The notes under the pieces are model-generated. The model saw only the letters and a program-made list of their open reading frames with translations, did not search any database and was not told where the DNA came from. This document shows, one piece after another, positions 9,073 through 16,456 of a DNA stretch of 64,000 nt (position 1 is the first letter of the stretch; each line of letters begins with the position of its first letter). The stretch comes from Sphingobacterium arenae (GTDB lineage Bacteria; Bacteroidota; Bacteroidia; Sphingobacteriales; Sphingobacteriaceae), in NCBI RefSeq assembly GCF_014692505.1, contig NZ_JACNYK010000007.1, positions 1 to 64,000 of the forward strand, given 5' to 3'. The position numbers and the translations under genes were made by a program.

Positions 9073-10854
9073 ATGGAGACAAAAGCTATGAAAGGCGGGG
9101 AATTCGTGGTCCGTGAAACCCCTTATACGGAAGTTTTTATTCCGGAAGAGTTTGATGAAGAAGCAAAAATGATTCGCCAGACTTGTTTGGATTTTCTTGA
9201 TGCAGAAGTATTAGATAAGCTCGATAGAATTGATGCACAGGAAGAGGGCCTGATGCAAAACCTGTTGGATAAAGCCGGAGAATTAGGGTTACTGGGTGTC
9301 TCTATCCCGGAGCAATATGGGGGATTTGGCAAGAACTTCAATACATCTATGTTAGTTGGCGATGCCGTAGGTGGTGGCTATTCATTTGCCGTGGCACTGT
9401 CGGCACATACCGGCATTGGTACATTACCTATCTTGTATTATGGAAATGACGCACAAAAAGAAAAATATATTCCAAAGTTAACGTCAGGAGAATGGAAAGC
9501 AGCCTATTGTTTGACGGAGCCTAACGCAGGATCGGATGCGAATTCGGGACGTTCCTCAGCAAGGTTAAATACAGAAGAGACACAATATCTACTCAATGGG
9601 CAAAAAATGTGGATTACAAACGGTGGATTCGCCGATGTATTCATTGTATTTGCAAAAATTGATAACGATAAAAATCTCAGTGCTTTTATTGTAGAAAGAG
9701 ATTTTGGGGGGATTACCATGAATCCCGAAGAGCATAAGATGGGTATCAAAGGGTCATCCACAAGACAAATATTTTTTAATGATTGTCCGGTTCCGGTAGA
9801 GAACCTATTGTCTGAAAGGGAAAATGGCTTTAAGATTGCCGTTAATATTCTAAATATTGGACGGATCAAATTAGGTGCCGCGACCATTGGTTCTGCACGT
9901 TCTGTCGTTACGCAAGCCATAAAATATGCGAATGAGCGCGTACAATTTAACTTGCCCATATCCAAATTTGGGGCAATTCGTCATAAATTGGCTGAAATGG
10001 CTATCCGCCTGTACGCTAATGAATCTGCTGCTTATCGGGCCGGACAGAATATTGATGATGCTTATGCTGCGCTTGTTGCCGGCGGAATGGATGAAGCTAA
10101 AGCCAAATTAAAATCTACAGAACAGTTTGCTATCGAATGTGCGATTATAAAGGTATGGTGCTCTGAGATGCTGGATTATGTCGTCGACGAAGGCGTACAG
10201 ATTTATGGAGGTATGGGTTATTCGGCTGAAGCGCCGATGGAGAGAGCCTACCGGGATTCGCGTATCAATCGGATTTTTGAAGGTACAAATGAAGTGAATC
10301 GCTTATTGGTCGTGGATATGCTATTAAAACGTGCCATGAAAGGAGAGTTGGATTTAATGGGGCCTGCGACGGCTGTTGCAAACGAGCTGATGGCTATTCC
10401 TGATTTGGGAGAAGAAGATACCGCCATTTTTGCCCCGGAGAAGAAGATTATAGCAAATTTAAAAAAGATCGGTTTAATGGTGGCGGGTGCTGCCGTACAG
10501 AAACTGATGATGAGCTTATCGAAAGAAGAGGAGATATTGATGAATATTGCCGATATCATTGGGTATGTTTATGTAGCCGAGTCGATATTGCTGCGGGCAG
10601 AAAAGATTTATCACACTCAAGGAGAAAATGCGGCTATTTTTCCGTTAGATATGGCGAGGGTATATTTATATACTACGCTAGATAAAATAGCTATTGCAGG
10701 TAAAGAAGCACTGTACGCCTTTGCGGAAGGAGATGAATTGAAGATGATGCTGGTTGGTCTGCGTCGGTTTACGAAAGCCGAGCCATTCAATACAAAAGCA
10801 GCTCGTCAGCGTATCGCGAAAAGAATGATCGAAGAGAATATATATTGTTTTTGA
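9073..10854 (+). CDS. fadE: Acyl-CoA dehydrogenase (FadE type)
   Basis: FAD enzyme for the first step of beta-oxidation. Typical segments are present: YCLTEPNAGSDANSGRSSA (FAD/substrate loop), MWITNGGFADVF, KMGIKGSSTRQIFFNDCPVP, and the C-terminal VQIYGGMGYSAEAPMERAYRD with the IFEGTNEVNRLL motif that follows the catalytic glutamate region. At 593 residues it is about 200 longer than ordinary acyl-CoA dehydrogenases and close to B. subtilis FadE, with an added helical C-terminal domain. It is the last gene of the fad operon, followed by a strong terminator. Confidence 0.95.
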   Translation: METKAMKGGEFVVRETPYTEVFIPEEFDEEAKMIRQTCLDFLDAEVLDKLDRIDAQEEGLMQNLLDKAGELGLLGVSIPEQYGGFGKNFNTSMLVGDAVGGGYSFAVALSAHTGIGTLPILYYGNDAQKEKYIPKLTSGEWKAAYCLTEPNAGSDANSGRSSARLNTEETQYLLNGQKMWITNGGFADVFIVFAKIDNDKNLSAFIVERDFGGITMNPEEHKMGIKGSSTRQIFFNDCPVPVENLLSERENGFKIAVNILNIGRIKLGAATIGSARSVVTQAIKYANERVQFNLPISKFGAIRHKLAEMAIRLYANESAAYRAGQNIDDAYAALVAGGMDEAKAKLKSTEQFAIECAIIKVWCSEMLDYVVDEGVQIYGGMGYSAEAPMERAYRDSRINRIFEGTNEVNRLLVVDMLLKRAMKGELDLMGPATAVANELMAIPDLGEEDTAIFAPEKKIIANLKKIGLMVAGAAVQKLMMSLSKEEEILMNIADIIGYVYVAESILLRAEKIYHTQGENAAIFPLDMARVYLYTTLDKIAIAGKEALYAFAEGDELKMMLVGLRRFTKAEPFNTKAARQRIAKRMIEENIYCF

Positions 10855-10875
10855 GAATTCATTTTAATTGAGTGA

Positions 10876-10907
10876 ACCTGTTACACACCATGTAACAGGT
10901 TTTTTTT
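10876..10907 (+). terminator. Terminator of the fad operon
   Basis: ACCTGTTACA pairs perfectly with TGTAACAGGT around a CACCA loop and is followed by eight T. It lies 22 bases after the fadE stop. Confidence 0.95.
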
Positions 10908-10918
10908 ATGTTAAAAAA

Positions 10919-10961
10919 TCTATATGTTTGATAGACTTTATGTAGAATGTTTTTATATTTG
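10919..10961 (+). promoter_or_regulatory. Promoter/operator block, copy 1 (before the TauE-type gene)
   Basis: The block begins with an inverted repeat TCTAT-N7-ATAGA (10919-10935) and ends with the -7 element TATATTTG (10954-10961). Bases 10927-10961 match 12026-12060 at 33 of 35 positions; the two differences are both G/A. TTTG at 10927 lies 23 bases before the -7 element, longer than the usual 19-21. The inverted repeat overlaps the -33 position, as expected of a repressor or activator site. Confidence 0.7.
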
Positions 10962-11017
10962 CGAGGTCTTTACAGAAGCGAGACGAAGACATTTGAAAAT
11001 AATAAATAAAATAATTA

Positions 11018-11920
11018 ATGGAGAAAGCAATAGCGGTTTTAGGATTAAACAATGTGAGTAAGAAAATCACGTTAAAACACGTAGGCTGGGCTATAATAGC
11101 CCTCAAACTGGCTATTGCGGGTTATTTTATTTTTCTTTTAGTGGAAGGTATTAGTGCAAACGCTTTCGAATTTGGAGAACGATTTCTTTGGTTTATTTTG
11201 GCAGGTTTTGTTGCCCAGCTGATTGATGGCGCCCTAGGAATGGCCTATGGTGTGAGTTGTACAAGTTTATTACTTTGGTTGGGTATTCCACCAAAATTTG
11301 CGTCCGCAAGTGTCCATACGTCCGAGATATTTACAACAGGTGTTTCTGGATTATCTCATATTCGCTTTGATAATATAGATAAAAGGTTGTTTTTCCGGAT
11401 TGTGATTACGGGCAGTATTGGTGCGATTATCGGTGCTTATTTCATTTCGGATATCCTTGATGGCGAGGTCATAAAGCCTTTTATATCTTTTTATCTGCTT
11501 TTATTGGGTATATATTTATTATACAAAGCATTTAGAAAGCAGAATAATGCAAAGAAGAACGTTAAGAATACCCCGCTATTAGCTTTTGCTGGTGGACTCT
11601 TAGACGCTATCGGCGGCGGCGGCTGGGGGCCAATCGTTACGTCTAACCTGTTGAGTCGCGGAAACAGTCCGAGGCATACCATTGGGACGGTCAACACGGC
11701 AGAGTTTTTCGTGACCTATTTTGCTACCGTCGTATTTATTTTTGTATTAGGTGTCCAGCACCTGGAAATTGTTTTGGGCCTGATTGTCGGGGGGGTAATA
11801 GCGGCTCCGTTAGGAGCATATATAGCCTCGCGGATTAATCAGCGTCTGCTTTTAATTTTGGTGGGGATATTGGTTGTTCTCACATCCGGTTGGGGGATTT
11901 GGGCTGCGCTATGGTTATAA
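11018..11920 (+). CDS. Sulfite exporter TauE/SafE family membrane protein
   Basis: A multi-helix inner-membrane protein of 300 residues with the paired TauE/SafE repeats: GFVAQLIDGALGMAYGVSCT with HTSEIFTTGVSG in the first half, and AFAGGLLDAIGGGGWGPIVT with NTAEFFVTYFAT in the second. The family is associated with export of sulfite, sulfoacetate or other organosulfur anions, but the substrate cannot be told from sequence. About eight membrane segments are visible. It is monocistronic, starts 57 bases after a promoter block shared with the downstream TonB receptor, and is probably regulated together with it. Confidence 0.86.
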   Translation: MEKAIAVLGLNNVSKKITLKHVGWAIIALKLAIAGYFIFLLVEGISANAFEFGERFLWFILAGFVAQLIDGALGMAYGVSCTSLLLWLGIPPKFASASVHTSEIFTTGVSGLSHIRFDNIDKRLFFRIVITGSIGAIIGAYFISDILDGEVIKPFISFYLLLLGIYLLYKAFRKQNNAKKNVKNTPLLAFAGGLLDAIGGGGWGPIVTSNLLSRGNSPRHTIGTVNTAEFFVTYFATVVFIFVLGVQHLEIVLGLIVGGVIAAPLGAYIASRINQRLLLILVGILVVLTSGWGIWAALWL

Positions 11921-12017
11921 TTTAAGAAATTTCTTTTCTTAAAAACCGTTTCGAAATGAAATTATATTGTTTATTTTCAACCAGTTAAGGGTTCGTGTGT
12001 CTTTTTTTAAAATAAAA

Positions 12018-12060
12018 TCTACTTATTTGATAGACTTTATATAAAATGTTTTTATATTTG
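12018..12060 (+). promoter_or_regulatory. Promoter/operator block, copy 2 (before the receptor leader)
   Basis: A near-identical copy of the block at 10919-10961. The inverted repeat TCTA-N9-TAGA is at 12018-12034, TTTG at 12026, and the -7 element TATATTTG at 12053-12060. The predicted transcript starts near 12066, giving an approximately 285-base leader before the receptor start. Conservation between these two sites, while the surrounding DNA is unrelated, argues for a common regulator. Confidence 0.7.
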
Positions 12061-12070
12061 TCCTGTTCGT

Positions 12071-12087
12071 TTCAATTGGCGTTGGCA
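12071..12087 (+). repeat. 17-base direct repeat in the receptor leader, copy 1
   Basis: TTCAATTGGCGTTGGCA is repeated exactly at 12302-12318. This copy lies at the predicted 5' end of the transcript, 54 bases before the leader-peptide start. TAGTAT follows a few bases later in both copies. Confidence 0.9.
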
Positions 12088-12124
12088 ACGATAGTATAAA
12101 AAACTAAAAAAACAGATAGTTCGA

Positions 12125-12226
12125 ATGAAAAACTACAACCTAATTTTAGACACAAAAGTCAAAGTAGATTACAATTTAGTCCATCTTTATTGTTTTGCAC
12201 TTCGCATGCGAATGTGTTGTTATTGA
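12125..12226 (+). CDS. Candidate leader peptide rich in Met and Cys at its end
   Basis: An open frame of 33 codons with ATG at 12125 and TGA at 12224, in the 5' leader of the TonB receptor mRNA. It starts MKNYNLIL and ends HLYCFALRMRMCCY, so Met-Arg-Met-Cys-Cys-Tyr is read just before the stop. The receptor itself also starts MKNY. Tandem Cys codons at the end of a short upstream frame are the pattern of cysteine-responsive attenuation known from mycobacterial leaders. Competing hairpins follow directly. The frame is too short for coding statistics; the call rests on position, its codon content and the neighbouring sulfur-related transporters. No Shine-Dalgarno is seen, which is normal for the phylum. 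Confidence 0.6.
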   Translation: MKNYNLILDTKVKVDYNLVHLYCFALRMRMCCY

Positions 12227-12228
12227 TA

Positions 12229-12283
12229 TTTCCCTCTCTATAAAACACAGCAAAGGGAAACATTGCTGTTTCCCTCCTGTGTT
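12229..12283 (+). promoter_or_regulatory. Competing hairpins after the leader peptide
   Basis: AACACAG (12244-12250) and AGGGAAACA (12254-12262) pair with TGTTTCCCT (12267-12275) and CTGTGTT (12277-12283) to give a 16-bp stem with a TTGC loop and a small internal loop. TTTCCCT at 12229-12235 repeats part of the right arm and could pair instead with AGGGAAA (12254-12260), giving an exclusive alternative fold. A ribosome at the last leader codons would cover 12229-12235. No T run follows, so a plain Rho-independent terminator is unlikely. Confidence 0.55.
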
Positions 12284-12301
12284 CAATAAGTAAATTACAA
12301 G

Positions 12302-12318
12302 TTCAATTGGCGTTGGCA
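12302..12318 (+). repeat. 17-base direct repeat in the receptor leader, copy 2
   Basis: This is the second exact copy of TTCAATTGGCGTTGGCA, here 50 bases before the receptor ATG. The spacing to a start codon is nearly the same as for copy 1 (54 bases). The pair may reflect a duplication of the translation-start region or a repeated RNA-binding site. Confidence 0.9.
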
Positions 12319-12351
12319 CTTGTTAGTATTCACTATTAAACACCCGAAAAT

Positions 12352-14943
12352 ATGAAAAATTATGGAGTATTACGATACTCAGCGGTCTTATTGTTTGTTT
12401 TTCTATTAAAACAGGACCTATTTGCACAAGTACAATCACAACCCATCATCAATGCTACATTAGAAGGTATCGTGGTTGATTCTATTTCTAAAGAACCAAT
12501 TGAAGGAGCGACGATCCAACTCGAGGCAGTTACGCATAGTGTCCGCACCGACAGAGATGGAAATTTTGTGTTTGTCACCGGACAGAAATTACCGCTTACT
12601 TTAACCGTTTCTGTTGTTGGTTACCAAGCCAAAAAAATTATCGCACATACGTCACCCATTACTATAACATTATCGTCTAAACGAGAAACGTTGGATCAGG
12701 TCGTGGTGACGTCTCGAAGGAGAAGAGAACAACTTCAAGATGTACCCATTCCAGTTTCTACGGTGAGAGCAAGTACAATAGAAGATGCAGGGGCATTCAA
12801 TGTCACCAGAATTAAGGAAGTGGTTCCCACGGTACAGCTTTATTCGTCTAATCCGCGTAATACAACATTGAATATTAGGGGGTTGGGCTCTACATACGGT
12901 CTTACTAATGATGGTATCGATCCTGGGGTAGGATTTTATTTAGATGGTGTGTACTTGGCGCGTCCTGCAGCGACTTCATTAGACTTTATTGATGTAGAGC
13001 AGATCGAGGTGTTGCGCGGACCTCAAGGAACTTTATTTGGAAAGAATACAACCTCAGGAGCATTTAATATCACGTCGCGTCAGCCGGAATTTACGCCAAG
13101 TGCAAATTTTGAATTGAGCTATGGTAACTATGGCTACATACAGGCTAAAACGTCGTTAACCGGCCCTCTGGTGAAAGACAAATTAGCCGCTCGGGTTTCT
13201 TTTTCAGGAACACAACGTGATGGAACGTTATATAATGTGCATTCAGATCGGAATATCAACGATATTAACAATCTGGGCGTAAGAGGACAGTTGTTATACA
13301 CCCCGACGGAGAATCTGAAGATATCATTGGCAGGAGATGTTACGGCGCAACGTCCAGATGGGTATGGTTGGGGTATTGCCGGCGTCGTGGAGAATCAACG
13401 CTCGGAATACAGACAGTTTAATAGTATCATCAAGGATCTTGGGTATGAAATCCCATATAACAGTGCCTTTGAAAGAAAAGTGGATTTAGATACCCGCTCT
13501 AAAGCAGATAATGAATTAGGAGGGGTATCACTCAATGTAGATTATAAAATTGGAAATGGCACGCTGACTTCGACATCGGCATGGCGTTATTGGAATTGGG
13601 TGCCTTTAAATGATCGTGATTACCTGGGGGTACCTGCTTATACCGTTTCCGCCGGAAATTCTGTACATGATCAATGGTCGCAAGAATTTCGATATTCAGG
13701 AGATATTAGTGAGACTGTAAGTGGTGTAGTGGGTATTTTCGGCTTGTGGCAGGATTTGAGAACTGATCCGGTTCATACGGAGGAAGCTGGTGATGCGTTA
13801 TGGCGCTTTCAGCAAAGCGATCCTTCACAAGTGCAATGGGCACGGGGTCTGATTGATCGAGTGGGGATTCGTACGAAGTATGGCATTAAGAGTACGAGCT
13901 TGGCTGTTTTCTCACAGGTTGACTGGGCGATTACTCCCAAATTGCATCTATTGCCAGGCATACGATACAACTATGATAAAAAAGTAGCCAATTATGATAG
14001 AACAAAATACATCGATAATAATATCGAGTACACTCCCGAGCAATTTGCTGCAGTTAATGGTATTTATGCTGATCAGACTTTTGATGTAAATGCCGATGCC
14101 GGAAATCTATCTGGCCAATTGTCACTACAATATAAGTTTACCCCCAACTACAATGCCTATGCAACGTATTCTAAAAGTTATAAACCAATAGGTATCAATG
14201 TGGGTGGATTGCCTGTTATTGATGGGGAAGTAGCAACTCATTTAGCGGAAGTAAAGCCAGAATCTGTGAACCATGTGGAATTTGGCGTTAAAACCAGCCC
14301 GAGCAGAACTTCTTTCTTGAATCTAACCGTCTATCAAACAAATATTAAAGACTACCAAACGCAAGTCCAAACACCGGATCCGGGTGTAAATAGAGGCTAT
14401 TTAGCCAATGCGGAGAAAGTGAGAGTACAAGGGATTGAACTGGATGGGAGTGTGAGACCATGGGATTTTCTAAGATTGAACGGAGCCTTGGCTTATACGG
14501 ATGGTAAATATATCTCGTTTACAAATGCACCCGTACCGCTAGAAGAGGTGGGAGGTGCAGAAGCTTTCAAGGATGTTTCTGGAGGAGAACTCCCCGGAAT
14601 TTCGAAATGGTCCTGGTCGCTTGCAGCCGAATTGACAGCAAAGGGACGTTTGTTGGGATTACCGGGCAATTATTTCCTAGGCACTGATCTTTTTTATCGA
14701 TCGAAATTTTCTTCCAGTTCATCCCCCTCGCAATATCTGAACATCGATGCGTATGCTTTGCTGAATGCACGGGTAGGCTTTCGTGCTGCAACAGGAATAT
14801 CTGTCATTGTATGGAGTAGAAACCTTACAGATAAAGATTATTACGAGCAATTACTGGCCGCTCCGGGCAACTTTGGCCAATATGCCGGTGTGATTGGTGA
14901 TCCGCAGACCTATGGGGTGACATTAAGATATAGTCTGCGGTAA
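12352..14943 (+). CDS. TonB-dependent outer-membrane receptor with carboxypeptidase-like N-terminal domain
   Basis: Energised uptake channel of the outer membrane, 863 residues. A signal peptide covers residues 1-25. A carboxypeptidase-regulatory-like beta domain (about 35-112) is typical of Bacteroidota. A TonB-box-like DQVVVTS lies at 115-121. The plug follows (VPIPVSTVRA, LNIRGLGSTYG, GFYLDGVYLARPAATSLDFI, VEQIEVLRGPQGTLFGKNTT). The rest is a 22-strand barrel ending YGVTLRYSLR with a terminal aromatic/basic pattern. No SusD partner lies beside it, so it is not a SusC-type glycan importer. The substrate is unknown; the shared promoter with a TauE exporter and the nearby YeiH gene suggest a sulfur compound (inference). 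Confidence 0.93.
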   Translation: MKNYGVLRYSAVLLFVFLLKQDLFAQVQSQPIINATLEGIVVDSISKEPIEGATIQLEAVTHSVRTDRDGNFVFVTGQKLPLTLTVSVVGYQAKKIIAHTSPITITLSSKRETLDQVVVTSRRRREQLQDVPIPVSTVRASTIEDAGAFNVTRIKEVVPTVQLYSSNPRNTTLNIRGLGSTYGLTNDGIDPGVGFYLDGVYLARPAATSLDFIDVEQIEVLRGPQGTLFGKNTTSGAFNITSRQPEFTPSANFELSYGNYGYIQAKTSLTGPLVKDKLAARVSFSGTQRDGTLYNVHSDRNINDINNLGVRGQLLYTPTENLKISLAGDVTAQRPDGYGWGIAGVVENQRSEYRQFNSIIKDLGYEIPYNSAFERKVDLDTRSKADNELGGVSLNVDYKIGNGTLTSTSAWRYWNWVPLNDRDYLGVPAYTVSAGNSVHDQWSQEFRYSGDISETVSGVVGIFGLWQDLRTDPVHTEEAGDALWRFQQSDPSQVQWARGLIDRVGIRTKYGIKSTSLAVFSQVDWAITPKLHLLPGIRYNYDKKVANYDRTKYIDNNIEYTPEQFAAVNGIYADQTFDVNADAGNLSGQLSLQYKFTPNYNAYATYSKSYKPIGINVGGLPVIDGEVATHLAEVKPESVNHVEFGVKTSPSRTSFLNLTVYQTNIKDYQTQVQTPDPGVNRGYLANAEKVRVQGIELDGSVRPWDFLRLNGALAYTDGKYISFTNAPVPLEEVGGAEAFKDVSGGELPGISKWSWSLAAELTAKGRLLGLPGNYFLGTDLFYRSKFSSSSSPSQYLNIDAYALLNARVGFRAATGISVIVWSRNLTDKDYYEQLLAAPGNFGQYAGVIGDPQTYGVTLRYSLR

Positions 14944-15022
14944 TTTGTTGACGTACGCGGGAAGAGGCATCTATTACGATTCAAATTCTTAAATTGCAGG
15001 TATAATACACAATACACTTGTC

Positions 15023-16456
15023 TTGAAAAAATACGACGCTATTATAGTGGGCTCCGGTCCGAATGGATTTGCTGCAGCGATTACTTTGCAGCGACAAGGA
15101 CTTTCTACGTTGATCGTGGAAGGCGCTGATACCATAGGAGGAGGTATGCGTACAAAAGAGTTGACCCTGCCGGGCTTTAAACATGATGTTTGTTCAGCGA
15201 TACATCCCATGGCGATGGCATCTCCTTTTATGCGCTCCCTACCCTTAAAAGAATACGGATTGGAATTTACCCAGGCGACTTATCCCGCTGCACATCCTTT
15301 AGATAAGGGAGATGCAGCCGTACTACACCATAGTCTAGAAGAAACCGCACAAGATTTAGGCGTTGATGCGCGAACCTATACAAAATTGATTCTACCCATC
15401 ATTAACCGATGGGAAAGCTTGGCCTTAGATACTATGGGGCCATTGCGTTTCCCTCGTCATCCGCTGGATTTGGCAAGCTTTGGGTTAAAAGCTTTAAAGC
15501 CGGCTACGTGGACAGCCTCGGCCTTTAAAACCCAAAAAGCAAAAGCACTATGGGCAGGAATGGCGGCCCATAGCATACAACCCCTATCTAACTGGGCAAC
15601 CTCTGCCATTGGCTTGGTGCTGATGGCGGTAGGGCACCGTTATGGATGGCCTATTCCCCAAAGCGGTTCACAGACTATCGCTGATGCGCTGGCCGCCTAT
15701 TATATTTCGCTCGGCGGCGAAATACAAACAGGATGCTGGGTAAAAGATACACGGGAGCTTCCCCAACATAAGACCTTGATATTGGATCTAACACCCAAGC
15801 AAGTGCTGAGCTTGCAGGGGTTGCACTTGCACGATTCCTATCGGAAACAATTGAGAAATTATCGTTATGGCATGGGTGTGTTTAAGGTTGATTGGGCTCT
15901 TTCTGATACGACACCCTTTAATGATGGATACAGTCAACAAGCGGCAACGGTGCACCTCGGTAATACCTATGATGAAATAAGGCGGAATGAGCTTGATTCC
16001 CATAGAGGCCAGGTAGTAGACAAGCCATTTGTTTTGTTTGCCCAACCGAGTCAATTTGATAAAAGCCGAGCCCCAGAAGGTAAACATACGGGGTGGGCCT
16101 ATTGCCATGTCCCCAATGGTTCTGCTATTGACTTTACAGCACATATTGAGAATCAGATTGAACGTTTTGCTCCTGGGTTTAAAGACACTATTCTGGCGCG
16201 ACATACTTTTAATCCTACGCAGATGGAAGCATATAATCCAAACTATATTGGCGGAGACATAAACGGTGGTATTATGGACATCTATCAACTATATACCCGA
16301 CCGACATTCTCGCTTACGCCGTACCGTACGTCGAATAAAAATGTATATATCGCCTCTTCTTCTACACCTCCGGGAGGTGGAGTCCATGGAATGGCGGGCT
16401 TCCATGCGGCCAAATTAATTTTGAAGGACCATTTTAATATGGACGTGAAATTATGA
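15023..16456 (+). CDS. FAD-dependent oxidoreductase, CrtI/phytoene desaturase-like
   Basis: A COG1233-type flavoprotein of 477 residues. The N-terminal dinucleotide fold is clear (YDAIIVGSGPNGFAAAITLQ), with the flavin signature ending GGGMRTKEL. The C-terminal FAD segment is TPPGGGVHGMAGFHAAKLIL. The reading frame opens with TTG at 15023, since the Rossmann strand begins three residues later and no ATG precedes it in frame. It lies 80 bases after the receptor and overlaps the next gene by 4 bases (ATGA). Similar proteins include carotenoid desaturases and many enzymes of unknown role; no phytoene synthase is nearby, so carotenoid synthesis is not supported. Confidence 0.85.
   Translation: MKKYDAIIVGSGPNGFAAAITLQRQGLSTLIVEGADTIGGGMRTKELTLPGFKHDVCSAIHPMAMASPFMRSLPLKEYGLEFTQATYPAAHPLDKGDAAVLHHSLEETAQDLGVDARTYTKLILPIINRWESLALDTMGPLRFPRHPLDLASFGLKALKPATWTASAFKTQKAKALWAGMAAHSIQPLSNWATSAIGLVLMAVGHRYGWPIPQSGSQTIADALAAYYISLGGEIQTGCWVKDTRELPQHKTLILDLTPKQVLSLQGLHLHDSYRKQLRNYRYGMGVFKVDWALSDTTPFNDGYSQQAATVHLGNTYDEIRRNELDSHRGQVVDKPFVLFAQPSQFDKSRAPEGKHTGWAYCHVPNGSAIDFTAHIENQIERFAPGFKDTILARHTFNPTQMEAYNPNYIGGDINGGIMDIYQLYTRPTFSLTPYRTSNKNVYIASSSTPPGGGVHGMAGFHAAKLILKDHFNMDVKL

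Noticed and set aside
9504..9965. 153-residue minus-strand open frame
   Set aside because: Antisense to the acyl-CoA dehydrogenase gene; no domain and no promoter.
12071..12090. TTGGCG/TTGGCA as sigma54 elements in the receptor leader
   Set aside because: No -12 TTGC at the right spacing follows either copy, and a -7 element of the housekeeping type precedes it.
15788..16288. 166-residue minus-strand open frame
   Set aside because: Antisense to the CrtI-like flavoprotein gene, whose FAD motifs are intact; no domain.
15023..16456. Carotenoid biosynthesis gene crtI
   Set aside because: Only the general flavin-fold resemblance is present; no crtB, crtY or related gene is in the window.
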